Positions 23,852 to 32,543 of a stretch of 64,000 bases of DNA are shown in pieces. A program made the position numbers and the translations under genes. The DNA comes from Paenibacillus antri (lineage in GTDB: Bacteria > Bacillota > Bacilli > Paenibacillales > YIM-B00363). Below the pieces are notes generated by a model. The model saw only the letters and a program-made list of their open reading frames with translations, made no database searches and was not told the origin of the DNA. Location of the stretch: NCBI RefSeq assembly GCF_005765165.1, contig NZ_VCIW01000002.1, forward strand, positions 124,001 through 188,000. Direction: 5' to 3'. Every line of letters begins with the position of its first letter. Within the stretch, counting starts at the first letter, position 1.

Positions 23852-24511
23852 ATGAAAGGAAATTCGTATTTGCACCGGAAGATCCACTCCTTATTAGGCG
23901 TGCTTCCGCTCGGGGGCTTCTTCATCGAGCACCTGCTCACGAATTACTCCGCTTTTCAAGGCGGGCAAGAAAAATTCGTCGAGCACATCCATTGGATCCA
24001 CGGCTTGCCGCTCGTGCTGGGGCTCGAAATTTTCGTCATCTGGCTTCCGCTTCTCTATCACGGCGTGTACGGTCTGTATGTCGCGTACCAATCGCGGAAC
24101 AACGTCAGCAATTACGGCTATATCCGGAACTGGGCGTTCTTTGCGCAGCGCATCACCGGGGTCATCACGTTCGTCTTCGTCGTATGGCATATTTGGAGCA
24201 CGCGGGTGCAAATCGCGCTCGGCACGGTCGAGCAGGACGCCGTCGGGGTGCAAATGCATGAGATCTTGTCGAACCCGGTGTATTTTTGGATTTATTTCGT
24301 GTGCGTCTTAGCGGCGTCGTTCCACTTCTGCAACGGGTTGTGGTCGTTCCTCGTGTCCTGGGGCATCGCAGTCGGCCCGCGCGCGCAGCGCGTCGCCTCT
24401 TATGCGACGATGGCGCTCTTCGTCCTGATGACCTTCATGTTCTGGATGGCGATGGGCGGGTTCTTGGACGATTCTTTCGCGGAGCCGCTTGCCTCTGCGT
24501 CCCTACAATAG
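23852..24511 (+). CDS. sdhC: Succinate dehydrogenase cytochrome b558 subunit
   Basis: 219 residues with five membrane helices, the single-polypeptide, di-heme anchor of the Firmicute succinate:menaquinone reductase. The start MKGNSYLHRKIHSLLGVLPLG with conserved HRKIHS and the heme-ligand histidines (IEHLLTN, YHGVYGL, VWHIWS, SFHFCNGLW) are as in B. subtilis SdhC. It anchors SdhAB to the membrane and passes electrons to menaquinone. The ATG at 23852 follows GGGAGGAAC. First gene of sdhCAB. Confidence 0.95.
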   Translation: MKGNSYLHRKIHSLLGVLPLGGFFIEHLLTNYSAFQGGQEKFVEHIHWIHGLPLVLGLEIFVIWLPLLYHGVYGLYVAYQSRNNVSNYGYIRNWAFFAQRITGVITFVFVVWHIWSTRVQIALGTVEQDAVGVQMHEILSNPVYFWIYFVCVLAASFHFCNGLWSFLVSWGIAVGPRAQRVASYATMALFVLMTFMFWMAMGGFLDDSFAEPLASASLQ

Positions 24512-24533
24512 AAGAGGAGTGAACGGTAACATT

Positions 24534-26291
24534 ATGGCGAACCAAAACATCATCGTCGTCGGCGGCGGTCTCGCCGGCCTGATGGCAACCATCAAAGCGG
24601 CGGAAGCGGGTCAGCACGTCGACCTGTTTTCGCTCGTGCCGGTCAAGCGCTCCCACTCGGTGTGCGCGCAAGGCGGCATCAACGGAGCGGTCAATACGAA
24701 GGGCGAAGGCGACTCCCCGTGGGAGCACTTCGACGATACGATCTACGGCGGCGACTTCCTCGCGAACCAGCCTCCTGTCAAAGCGATGTGCGAAGCCGCG
24801 CCGGGCATCATCCACTTGATGGATCGGATGGGCGTTATGTTCAACCGGACGCCGGAAGGGTTGCTCGACTTCCGCCGCTTCGGCGGCACGAAGCATCACC
24901 GGACGGCGTTCGCGGGCGCGACGACGGGCCAACAGCTGCTGTACGCGCTCGACGAGCAGGTGCGCCGCTGGGAAGTGGCGGGCCTCGTCACGAAGTACGA
25001 GCATTGGGAATTCCTCGGCGCCGTCATCGACGAAGAAGGCGTCTGCCGCGGCATCTCCGCGCAGGATCTCCGTTCGATGGAAGTGCACACGTTCCGCGCG
25101 GATGCGGTCATTCTAGCGACCGGCGGACCGGGGATCATCTTCGGGAAGTCGACGAACTCGGTCATTAACACGGGTACGGCGGCAAGCGCGGTATACCAGC
25201 AAGGCGTCTACTACGCGAACGGCGAGTTCATTCAGATTCACCCGACGGCCATTCCGGGCGACGACAAGCTGCGCCTCATGTCCGAGTCGGCGCGCGGCGA
25301 AGGCGGACGCATCTGGACGTACGACAAGGACGGCAAACCGTGGTACTTCCTCGAGGAGAAGTATCCGGCCTACGGCAACCTCGTGCCTCGGGATATCGCG
25401 ACGCGCGAAATTTTCGCGGTGTGCGTCGACCAAAAGCTCGGCATTAACGGCGAGAACATGGTGTACCTCGACTTGTCGCATAAAGATCCGAAAGAGCTGG
25501 ACGTGAAGCTCGGCGGCATCATCGAGATTTACGAGAAGTTCATGGGCGACGATCCGCGAAAAATTCCGATGAAGATTTTCCCTGCGGTACATTACTCCAT
25601 GGGCGGCATGTGGGTCGACTACAACCAAATGACGAACATCCCGGGTCTCTTCGCGGCGGGCGAATGCGAATATCAATTCCACGGCGCGAACCGCCTCGGC
25701 GCGAACTCGCTGCTCTCGGCGATTTTCGGCGGCATGGTGGCGGGACCGAAAGCGGTCGAATATATCAAGGGTCTCAAGAAGTCCTCGGCGGACTTGGACG
25801 AGCGCGTGTTCAGCGCGGAGAAGAAGCGCCAAACGGAGAAATACGAAGGCATTCTCGGTCTTACGAAGGGCACTGAAAACCCGTACGTGCTGCATAAGGA
25901 GCTCGGCGAATGGATGATCGACAACATGACGGTCGTCCGGTATAACAAGAAGCTGCAGGAGACGGACAACAAAATCCAGGAGCTCATGCAGCGCTATAAG
26001 AACATCAACATCAACGACACGGCGAAGTGGAGCAACCAAGCGGCGTCGTTCACGCGTCAGCTGTGGAACATGTTCGAGCTCGCGCGCGTCATGACGATCG
26101 GCGCCCTGCAGCGGAACGAAAGCCGCGGCGCGCATTACAAGCCGGAGTTCCCGGAGCGCGACGACGACAACTTCATGAAGACGACGGTCGCGAAGTATAC
26201 GTCGAACGGTCCGGAGATTTCCTACGAGGATATCGACGTCTCGCTCATCGCGCCGCGCAAGCGCGATTATACTTCGGATAAGAAGAAATAA
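24534..26291 (+). CDS. sdhA: Succinate dehydrogenase flavoprotein subunit
   Basis: 585 residues, one less than B. subtilis SdhA. FAD site VVGGGLAGLMA (about 8-18), the covalently flavinylated histidine in KRSHSVCAQGGING (His41), and the substrate-site segments HPTAIPG and SARGEGGRIW with the catalytic Arg. It oxidises succinate to fumarate in the TCA cycle and respiratory complex II on the cytoplasmic face. The ATG at 24534 is 22 bases after the sdhC stop; GAGGAG lies 13 bases upstream. Confidence 0.97.
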   Translation: MANQNIIVVGGGLAGLMATIKAAEAGQHVDLFSLVPVKRSHSVCAQGGINGAVNTKGEGDSPWEHFDDTIYGGDFLANQPPVKAMCEAAPGIIHLMDRMGVMFNRTPEGLLDFRRFGGTKHHRTAFAGATTGQQLLYALDEQVRRWEVAGLVTKYEHWEFLGAVIDEEGVCRGISAQDLRSMEVHTFRADAVILATGGPGIIFGKSTNSVINTGTAASAVYQQGVYYANGEFIQIHPTAIPGDDKLRLMSESARGEGGRIWTYDKDGKPWYFLEEKYPAYGNLVPRDIATREIFAVCVDQKLGINGENMVYLDLSHKDPKELDVKLGGIIEIYEKFMGDDPRKIPMKIFPAVHYSMGGMWVDYNQMTNIPGLFAAGECEYQFHGANRLGANSLLSAIFGGMVAGPKAVEYIKGLKKSSADLDERVFSAEKKRQTEKYEGILGLTKGTENPYVLHKELGEWMIDNMTVVRYNKKLQETDNKIQELMQRYKNININDTAKWSNQAASFTRQLWNMFELARVMTIGALQRNESRGAHYKPEFPERDDDNFMKTTVAKYTSNGPEISYEDIDVSLIAPRKRDYTSDKKK

Positions 26292-26312
26292 GAAAGGGAG
26301 GGTGCCAGAGCG

Positions 26313-27080
26313 ATGTCTACGACAACGGCGAACGACAAGAAGACAGTCAAGTTTATCGTAACGCGTCAAGATACGCCGGAATCTCCTTCGTACACGGAGG
26401 AATTCGAAATTCCGTACCGCCCGAACATGAACGTCATCAGCGCGCTGATGGAAGTACAGCGCAATCCGGTGAACGCCAAGGGCGACAATACGTCCCCCGT
26501 CTGCTGGGAGTCCAACTGCTTGGAGGAAGTGTGCGGGGCCTGCTCGATGGTCATTAACGGCAAGCCGCGCCAGGCGTGCACGGCGCTCGTTGACAAGCTC
26601 GAGCAGCCGGTCCGCCTCGCGCCGATGAAGACGTTCCCGGTCATGCGGGATCTCGTCATCGACCGCGGCCGGATGTTCAACTCGCTGAAGCGCGTGAAGG
26701 CGTGGATTCCGATCGACGGCACGTACGATCTCGGACCGGGTCCGCGGATGGCGGAAGCGAAGCGCCAGTGGGCGTACGAGCTGTCCAAGTGCATGACGTG
26801 CGGCGTCTGCCTCGAGGCGTGCCCGAACGTCAACGACCGGAACGACTTCATCGGTCCGGCGCCGATCTCGCAGGTGCGCTTGTTCAACGCGCATCCGACG
26901 GGCGAGATGAACGCGGACGAGCGTCTCGAATCGCTGATGCAGGACGGCGGCATCGAGGGCTGCGGCAACTCGCAGAACTGCGTGCAGTCGTGTCCGAAGG
27001 GCATTCCGCTGACGACGTCGATCGCCGCGATCAACCGCGACACGACGAAGCTGTTGTTCAAGAAGTGGCTTAGCCAATAA
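26313..27080 (+). CDS. sdhB: Succinate dehydrogenase iron-sulfur subunit
   Basis: 255 residues. Three iron-sulfur clusters can be placed: [2Fe-2S] ligands Cys69, Cys74, Cys77 and Cys89 (SNCLEEVCGAC ... AC), [4Fe-4S] from Cys160, Cys163 and Cys166 with the final ligand downstream, and the third set Cys170, Cys217, Cys223 and Cys227 (CGNSQNCVQSCPKG). It carries electrons from SdhA to the heme anchor. RBS AAGGGAGGGTG. Last gene of the operon; a terminator follows. Confidence 0.97.
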   Translation: MSTTTANDKKTVKFIVTRQDTPESPSYTEEFEIPYRPNMNVISALMEVQRNPVNAKGDNTSPVCWESNCLEEVCGACSMVINGKPRQACTALVDKLEQPVRLAPMKTFPVMRDLVIDRGRMFNSLKRVKAWIPIDGTYDLGPGPRMAEAKRQWAYELSKCMTCGVCLEACPNVNDRNDFIGPAPISQVRLFNAHPTGEMNADERLESLMQDGGIEGCGNSQNCVQSCPKGIPLTTSIAAINRDTTKLLFKKWLSQ

Positions 27081-27092
27081 GCGTATAGAGAA

Positions 27093-27134
27093 GTGGCGCC
27101 TCCGGTCGGATATCGATCGGGGGCGCCGCTTTTT
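27093..27134 (+). terminator. sdhCAB terminator
   Basis: GTGGCGCC ... GGCGCCGC arms with an inner TCGGATATCGATCG element and TTTTT. Confidence 0.85.
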
Positions 27135-27156
27135 CGCATACACCGGCTGCGTTCGT

Positions 27157-27915
27157 TTAGGCTTGGGTTCCGAGACGGGCGAGCCAATCGCCGAGGCGCG
27201 TCGAGGCGATCCTTGCGCCGTCCTCGACGGGGACGAGCGATTCCGCTTGGAGCGGCGCGCCGAAGTACCCCTTCGAATCGTCCGTAACGACTTGCCGCTC
27301 GTCTCGGCTCGCGCGCAAGGAGACGCGGACGAATTCGTCCAGACCGAGCCGCTCGGGTCCGGCGATTTCGACGACGCCGTTCGCAGGCGCGGCGAGGGCA
27401 TAGTCGACCATCGCTTCCGCTACGTCGTCCGCGGCGATCGGCTGCACGAGGGCGGAGGGCAGATTGACGGTTTGCCCTTCCGTCGCGGTGTAGGCGATGG
27501 TACCGGCGAATTCGTAAAATTGCGTAGCGCGTACGATCGTATACGGGATTTCGGAAGTTTCGATCAGCTTCTCCTGCGCCCGCTTCGCGCGGAGATAGTC
27601 GTTCTCTTCGAGCCGGTCCGCGCCGACCACGGACAGCGCCACATGATGGACCGCCCCGGCGGCCGCTTCGGCGGCGAGGAGATTCCGCGTGGACTTCTGG
27701 AAGAACGACATGACGGCATCCCTTTCGAACGATGGGGAGTTCGTCACGTCGACGACGACCTGCGCGCCTCGGATCGCTTTCGCCAATCCTTCTCCCGTGA
27801 CGGAATCGACGCCTGCCGACGGCGAGGCGACCGCCGTCTCATGTCCGAGCGACTGAAGTCTAGCGATCATTTTTTTGCCGATCAATCCGGTACCGCCGAC
27901 GATTACGATTTTCAT
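27157..27915 (-). CDS. NAD(P)-binding NmrA/SDR-type oxidoreductase, partner of the ECF41 sigma factor
   Basis: 252 residues. Atypical short-chain dehydrogenase with the dinucleotide motif VGGTGLIGKK (GGTGxxG at residues 6-12) and an NmrA-like body (ALSVVGADR, YTIVRATQFYEF); the classical YxxxK catalytic pair is not clear. Such COE (carboxymuconolactone decarboxylase, oxidoreductase or epimerase) genes are the conserved partners and targets of ECF41 sigma factors. It stands divergent from an ECF41 gene with a matching promoter on its own strand. The start is the ATG at 27915 with CCAGGAGG upstream. Substrate unknown. Confidence 0.85.
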   Translation of the reverse strand: MKIVIVGGTGLIGKKMIARLQSLGHETAVASPSAGVDSVTGEGLAKAIRGAQVVVDVTNSPSFERDAVMSFFQKSTRNLLAAEAAAGAVHHVALSVVGADRLEENDYLRAKRAQEKLIETSEIPYTIVRATQFYEFAGTIAYTATEGQTVNLPSALVQPIAADDVAEAMVDYALAAPANGVVEIAGPERLGLDEFVRVSLRASRDERQVVTDDSKGYFGAPLQAESLVPVEDGARIASTRLGDWLARLGTQA

Positions 27916-28008
27916 ATGATAACCTCCTGGGATATAGCCCTCCTTGCGGGGCGGCGTGATGTCGAAGCCGGTCGACGGCCGGTTCGTCGCAGCGGGCTTC
28001 ATCCATAA

Positions 28009-28035
28009 CACGACCGAGCGGATCGTTTTGTGACA
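28009..28035 (-). promoter_or_regulatory. Candidate ECF41-type promoter
   Basis: Minus strand: TGTCACA (28029-28035), 16-base spacer, CGTG (28009-28012). The known ECF41 promoter is TGTCACA with CGTC 16 bases later, so the -35 is perfect and the -10 has one mismatch. It would drive the oxidoreductase gene with a leader near 90 bases. Confidence 0.6.
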
Positions 28036-28108
28036 TCCCTTGCTTAACCGCTTCGCAGAAGATAGAGTGAGGGAAGGAAATCGATCGCGCGGAAGGAGGA
28101 GTGCTCCG

Positions 28109-28975
28109 ATGCAAGAGCTGTACGTGCAGTACAAAGGGTTGATGTTCAAGCTGGCTTATCAATTGACCGGATCGGCCGCCGATGCGGAGGACGTCGTCCA
28201 CGATGTATTTTTGAAAGCGCAGAGCCTTCCGCCGAGCAGGCTGGAAGATTCGAAAGCTTTCCTATGCAAGATGGTGACGAATCGCTGTCGCGACTTGTAT
28301 AAATCGGCGCGCAAGAAGCGGGAGCATTACGTCGGGGAATGGCTGCCGGAGCCGCTCCAAGGCGCGGCGGAAGATTCGTCGGAATCGGTCGTCCAGGACG
28401 ACCTCTTATCGTATGCCATGCTCGTATTGCTCGAACGTCTGTCGATCTCGGAACGCGCCGTGTTCGTCCTGCGCGAAGCGCTCGGCTTCGAGTACGGGGA
28501 AGTCGCAAAGCTTCTCGGCAAGAGCGAGGTCGGCTGCCGGAAGCTGTTCAGCCGGGCGAAAGCGAAGATGGAGCTTCCCGAGGACGAGCCGATTCGCTCC
28601 GATCCGGCAGGCCGATCTTGGGCCGACGACTTCGTGGCGGCGCTTAAGAAGGGGGATCTGGACCGGCTCTACGCGTTGCTGGATCAAGACGTCGTCCTCG
28701 TCGCCGACGGAGGCGGCAAGGCGGTCGCGGCATTGAATCCGATTCGAACGAGAGAGCGCGTCGCGCAGTTTCTGCTCGGCGGCGTTCGCAAGGCCGCTAC
28801 GGTCGGGGACGACGTCGTGATCGACCTTGTCCGTCTCAATGGACAAGCGGGCTTCGTCATTCGCTCGGAAGAAGGGATCGTCCATACCGCGGGCATGTTC
28901 CGCATCGCGAAGGACGGGATCCGGAACATCTATCTTATGCGCAATCCAGATAAGCTTACGTATGTAGGGAAGTAA
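28109..28975 (+). CDS. ECF41-family RNA polymerase sigma factor (SigJ-like) with SnoaL-like C-terminal domain
   Basis: 288 residues. Sigma regions 2 (YVQYKGLMFKLAYQLTGSAADAEDVVHDVF) and 4 (LSISERAVFVLREALGFEYGEVAKLLGKSEVGCRKLFSRAK) are followed by a SnoaL-like domain (about 170-288) fused in place of a separate anti-sigma factor. All three ECF41 signatures are present: WLPEP at 78-82, DGGGK at 200-204 and NPDKL at 279-283. In this group the C-terminal extension controls sigma activity. The start is ATG at 28109 with AAGGAGG upstream. The divergent NmrA-type gene is the expected target. What signal it answers to is unknown. Confidence 0.93.
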   Translation: MQELYVQYKGLMFKLAYQLTGSAADAEDVVHDVFLKAQSLPPSRLEDSKAFLCKMVTNRCRDLYKSARKKREHYVGEWLPEPLQGAAEDSSESVVQDDLLSYAMLVLLERLSISERAVFVLREALGFEYGEVAKLLGKSEVGCRKLFSRAKAKMELPEDEPIRSDPAGRSWADDFVAALKKGDLDRLYALLDQDVVLVADGGGKAVAALNPIRTRERVAQFLLGGVRKAATVGDDVVIDLVRLNGQAGFVIRSEEGIVHTAGMFRIAKDGIRNIYLMRNPDKLTYVGK

Positions 28976-29024
28976 GCCCTCGGATCCATGCATGCGCGAT
29001 TTTTCGAAGGGAGACGATCGGTAG

Positions 29025-29978
29025 ATGCACAATGGAAGCAGTGAAAACAAGAAGACGGGGAACGCGCGGGGACAGGAGGATATCCCCGATCAAACCGGGA
29101 AGACGGTCGTCGTGACCGGCGCCAGCAGCGGTATCGGCTTGGAAGCGGCTCGGGTATTCGCGGGGAAAGGCGCCGACGTCGTTATGGCCGTGCGCAACGC
29201 GGCGAAGGGGGAAGCGGCGGCGGAGCGCATCCGAGCCGCCGTACCCGGGGCGAAGCTGACGCTGCTGCCGCTCGACCTGGCCGATCTCGCCAGCGTGCGG
29301 GCGTTCGCCGCGGCGTTCCGGGAGGCTCGCGGTCGGCTCGACCTGCTGATCAATAACGCGGGGGTCATGATTCCGCCGTACGGCAAGACGAAGGACGGCT
29401 TCGAGCTCCAATTCGGCAGCAACCACTTGGGGCACTTCGCCTTGACCGGCCTGCTGCTGCCGTCGCTGACGTCGCCGGAGTCCGGCCGCGCCCGCATCGT
29501 TACGCTCACGAGCATCGCCGCACGTTCCGGACGCATCGACTTCGACAACTTGGACGGATCCCGCGGGTATGGCGCCATGAAGTTCTATTCCCAGAGCAAG
29601 CTCGCGAATTTGCTGTTCGCGCTCGAGCTGCAGCGGCGCTTGAGCGCTTCCGGCGCGGCCGCGATCAGCGTCGCCTGCCACCCGGGCATCTCGACGACGA
29701 ACTTGTTCTCGCGAGGCTCCGGCAAACAATCGGGTTGGTTTATGAAGATGCTGCTCGCCTCCGTCGGACACTCCGCGGAGATGGGGGCGCTGCCGACGCT
29801 GTACGCGGCGACGAGCCCGTCGATACGCGGCGGCGAGCTGATCGGCCCGGACGGGCGCGGCGGGCGCCGCGGGTATCCGGCGCCGGACGCCGTCGGCGCG
29901 AAGAAGGACGACCCCGAAGTCGCGCGTCGGCTTTGGGACGTGTCGGAGCGGCTAACGGGCGTCGAATTTCGGCTGTAA
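29025..29978 (+). CDS. Short-chain dehydrogenase/reductase (retinol-dehydrogenase-like)
   Basis: 317 residues. Classical SDR: cofactor motif TGASSGIG (about 32-39), NNAGV (about 110-114), the active-site Ser in LTSIAARSG and Tyr/Lys in FYSQSKLAN. The [10 protein letters not shown] segment is typical of the RDH/WWOX-like branch, NADP preference likely from VRNAAKGE. About 25 extra residues precede the fold. It begins 49 bases behind the ECF41 gene and may share its transcript, so it could belong to the same stress response. RBS AAGGGAG. Substrate not readable. Confidence 0.88.
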   Translation: MHNGSSENKKTGNARGQEDIPDQTGKTVVVTGASSGIGLEAARVFAGKGADVVMAVRNAAKGEAAAERIRAAVPGAKLTLLPLDLADLASVRAFAAAFREARGRLDLLINNAGVMIPPYGKTKDGFELQFGSNHLGHFALTGLLLPSLTSPESGRARIVTLTSIAARSGRIDFDNLDGSRGYGAMKFYSQSKLANLLFALELQRRLSASGAAAISVACHPGISTTNLFSRGSGKQSGWFMKMLLASVGHSAEMGALPTLYAATSPSIRGGELIGPDGRGGRRGYPAPDAVGAKKDDPEVARRLWDVSERLTGVEFRL

Positions 29979-29985
29979 TTATGCG

Positions 29986-30022
29986 AAGCCCGCTGTCGGG
30001 GAAACCCGCCGGCGGGCTTTTT
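29986..30022 (+). terminator. Terminator after the SDR gene
   Basis: AAGCCCGC ... GCGGGCTTTTT hairpin. Confidence 0.85.
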
Positions 30023-30078
30023 GATCATTTCCGGGGCAATTGACGCCGGTATTCTTTTCCCCGCGGCGCTCCGGTTTC

Positions 30079-30087
30079 TGCTATAAT
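30079..30087 (+). promoter_or_regulatory. Extended -10 promoter of the MFS gene
   Basis: TGCTATAAT, a perfect extended -10, about 53 bases before the ATG at 30141; no clear -35. Confidence 0.5.
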
Positions 30088-30140
30088 GAATTCGCCTTCG
30101 GGCATAGCAGGTCAACTCACCGAACCGAGGTGTACCGTTC

Positions 30141-31442
30141 ATGGCCTTTCCGAGCGTACGATGGAAGCGCCTCTCCGCGGGCGTTCCGCTCGAGAAACGA
30201 TTATCCAAGGAAGCCGTCACGACGATCTCGATCCACAGCTTCTTCCAACTGGGAGCGTCGATGTCCGGCGTGTTTCTCAATTTGTACTTATGGCGTCTGA
30301 CGGAAAGTCTCGCGATCAACGGCATGTACGCGCTGCTGTCGTACGCCGTCGGCCCGATCGTCTTCGCGATCGGCGGCAAATACGCCAAGACGAAGGATCG
30401 GCTCTTCGCGTATCGGCTCGGCATCGCGATGACGGCGACCTTTTATTTGCTCGTCATTATCGCCGGCCCCCGAGTGGTCGATTATTACTACGTCTTCGCG
30501 ATGCTGGCCGGCACCTCGGGCGCCTTCTATTGGCTCGGGTACTTAACGCTCATGTACGACGTGTCCACGGACCAGAATCGGATTCGGTATCTGGGGCTCA
30601 ATTCCATCTGCTTTAATCTCGCGGGGCTGATCGGTCCGGCGGCGGCCGGCTATATGATCGGGCTCGCCGACGGCTTGGAAGGGTATATGATCGTCTTTAC
30701 GATCGCGTTCGTCACGTTCGTCCTCGCCACGATCGGAAGCTTCCGATTGAAGGCGAAGGGCAGCCATCATAAATCGTATTATTTACGGCTGCTGCCGCTC
30801 TTGTTTCGTAAGGACGCGTCGTTCCGGCACAGCTTGTTCGGGTGGATGATTCTCGGGTTGTATCAAGGGCTGCTGTTGTTTCTGCCGAACATCCTGTTGT
30901 TCGACGCGTTGGGCCGCGAGGATTGGGTCGGCTATGCGGGCGTCGCGCTGCTCGGCCTGACGATTCTGACGAGCTACCTGCTCTCGCGGTACGCGAAGCC
31001 CGAGCTCGCGAAGCGCTACGCATTGATCGCCGCCTGCGCCTTCACGACCGGCGCCGCGCTGCTGACGGCGTTCGGCGTTCATGTGTGGACGGTCGCCGCG
31101 TTCGCGGTGTCGTATTACGGCTGCATACCGCTGCTCGTGAACTCCTTCTCCGCGTACCATTACCGCCTGGTCGGCCAGCTGCCGCTCAAGGGAAACCTGC
31201 GGGTCGAAACGATCGTCGCTCGCGAGGCGTTCATCAACGTCGGGCGCGTCGTCGCGTTGTTCCTCATGATCGCGCTTTCGTCCGATTTGGACAGCCCGTG
31301 GATCGGGGCCGTCGTGCTCGGAGCCGCGCTCATGCAGTTCAACTTCGCGTGGGTGATCAAGCGGGAGAACCGGAGCGAGCCGTCCGTCAATGCGGCGGGC
31401 TCGCACGCTCCCCGAGGAAATCGGAGTACGCCCGGCACGTAA
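30141..31442 (+). CDS. Major facilitator superfamily transporter
   Basis: 433 residues with about twelve hydrophobic helices in two six-helix halves around a charged middle loop (RLKAKGSHHKSYYLRLLPLLFRK, about 205-230). General MFS features such as GGKYAKTKDR between helices 2 and 3 are present. The protein resembles the YqgE-like group of Bacillus; the substrate cannot be told. The last 25 residues are polar and disordered. GAGGTG lies 10 bases before ATG. Converges with the AraC gene, 48 bases apart. Confidence 0.8.
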   Translation: MAFPSVRWKRLSAGVPLEKRLSKEAVTTISIHSFFQLGASMSGVFLNLYLWRLTESLAINGMYALLSYAVGPIVFAIGGKYAKTKDRLFAYRLGIAMTATFYLLVIIAGPRVVDYYYVFAMLAGTSGAFYWLGYLTLMYDVSTDQNRIRYLGLNSICFNLAGLIGPAAAGYMIGLADGLEGYMIVFTIAFVTFVLATIGSFRLKAKGSHHKSYYLRLLPLLFRKDASFRHSLFGWMILGLYQGLLLFLPNILLFDALGREDWVGYAGVALLGLTILTSYLLSRYAKPELAKRYALIAACAFTTGAALLTAFGVHVWTVAAFAVSYYGCIPLLVNSFSAYHYRLVGQLPLKGNLRVETIVAREAFINVGRVVALFLMIALSSDLDSPWIGAVVLGAALMQFNFAWVIKRENRSEPSVNAAGSHAPRGNRSTPGT

Positions 31443-31490
31443 CGCGAGGCTCGTCCTCCGACGCATCGACGGCATTGAGGAGAAAGATGT

Positions 31491-32426
31491 TCATAGCTGC
31501 GATTCCTTCCCTTGCGAAAATGAGTCCCTGACCGCCGCCGGACGGCCCCGCTTGCTCTTCCGATAATCGGTCGGGGAGATGCCCTTCGCTTCTTTAAACA
31601 TCCGAGCGAACGTCTTGTAGGAGCCGAAGCCGACCTCGTGCACGATGTCCGTGACGGACATGTCGGTGGAGACGAGCAGGCTGGCCGCTTGGCGAAGGCG
31701 CAGGTCGTGCACGAACCGGACGAACGTCTGGCCGGTCGCCTCCTTGATCACCTCGCTCATGCGCGAGGCGCTGAGCGAGAAGCGCCTCGCGAGGTCGCTC
31801 AGCGACAGATCCTCTTGATAATTGTTGTGGATGTAATGGACAGCGGCCCACACCGAGCTCTTCCCGCTCCGGGGCGGCCGGACGGAAGCGGTAGCCCCGC
31901 TCGTCTCGGGCGCCGCCTCGGACTGATGGCGGTACCGGTCGAATCGGACGAGCGTCTCCGCGAGCTTCGCCTTCAGCAGCGTGTCGCGCCACCGCTCCGT
32001 AGACATCGTCTCGCGGTACATCTCTTCGATGCGGACCCGCATCTCCTCCATCGCTTCCCCTTGGAGCCTTGCATACGCAGGCAAGTCGTCCAACCCGGCG
32101 AACAGCTCGCCGAAGCCCCCGCTCATGCCGGTCTCGTACAACAAGTCCATTCCGAAATTGCAATTATATAACACCAAGGTGCTTCCCGGATCCGTGAACA
32201 GCTCGTGCACCTGATACGGCAGGATGAAGGTGAACGTGCCCGGCACCATCGGGTGGTTCACGCCGTCGATCGTCTCCGAGCCGCTGCCTTCCACGACGTA
32301 CGAAAATTCGAGAAAGTCGTGCCGGTGGGCGCGAAATCCGTTCGTCAGCCGATGGAGCCCGAGATGAAACGGGAAGGGCGCGTGCATATTGGGATACGTC
32401 TTCAAATAACCGGGATAGTGCGTCAT
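31491..32426 (-). CDS. AraC-family transcriptional regulator
   Basis: 311 residues. The N-terminal cupin-like effector domain (about 15-150: FPFHLGLHRLTNGFRAHRHDFLEFSYVVEGSG) probably binds a sugar; the C-terminal pair of helix-turn-helix motifs (about 205-300) is typical: LSDLARRFSLSASRMSEVIK and VTDIVHEVGFGSYKTFARMFKEAKGISPTDYRK. It is divergent from the first Gfo/Idh oxidoreductase gene and so likely controls it. The ATG at 32426 follows GGAGGA. One of two AraC proteins in the glycan locus. Confidence 0.92.
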   Translation of the reverse strand: MTHYPGYLKTYPNMHAPFPFHLGLHRLTNGFRAHRHDFLEFSYVVEGSGSETIDGVNHPMVPGTFTFILPYQVHELFTDPGSTLVLYNCNFGMDLLYETGMSGGFGELFAGLDDLPAYARLQGEAMEEMRVRIEEMYRETMSTERWRDTLLKAKLAETLVRFDRYRHQSEAAPETSGATASVRPPRSGKSSVWAAVHYIHNNYQEDLSLSDLARRFSLSASRMSEVIKEATGQTFVRFVHDLRLRQAASLLVSTDMSVTDIVHEVGFGSYKTFARMFKEAKGISPTDYRKSKRGRPAAVRDSFSQGKESQL

Positions 32427-32543
32427 GACGAGGGTCCTCCGACTCCGAAAAAATGAGACATTCGCCGAAACGAGCGGTACGTATTTTCGCTCGGGCTCGG
32501 TTACCATGATCATAGCAAAAAAACGATTCGCGGGGGATGAAAA

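Noticed and set aside
25113-27401. 762-codon open frame on the minus strand across sdhA-sdhB
   Set aside because: It is antisense to two certain genes, has an Arg/His-rich composition typical of a high-GC shadow frame and no ribosome binding site or family features.
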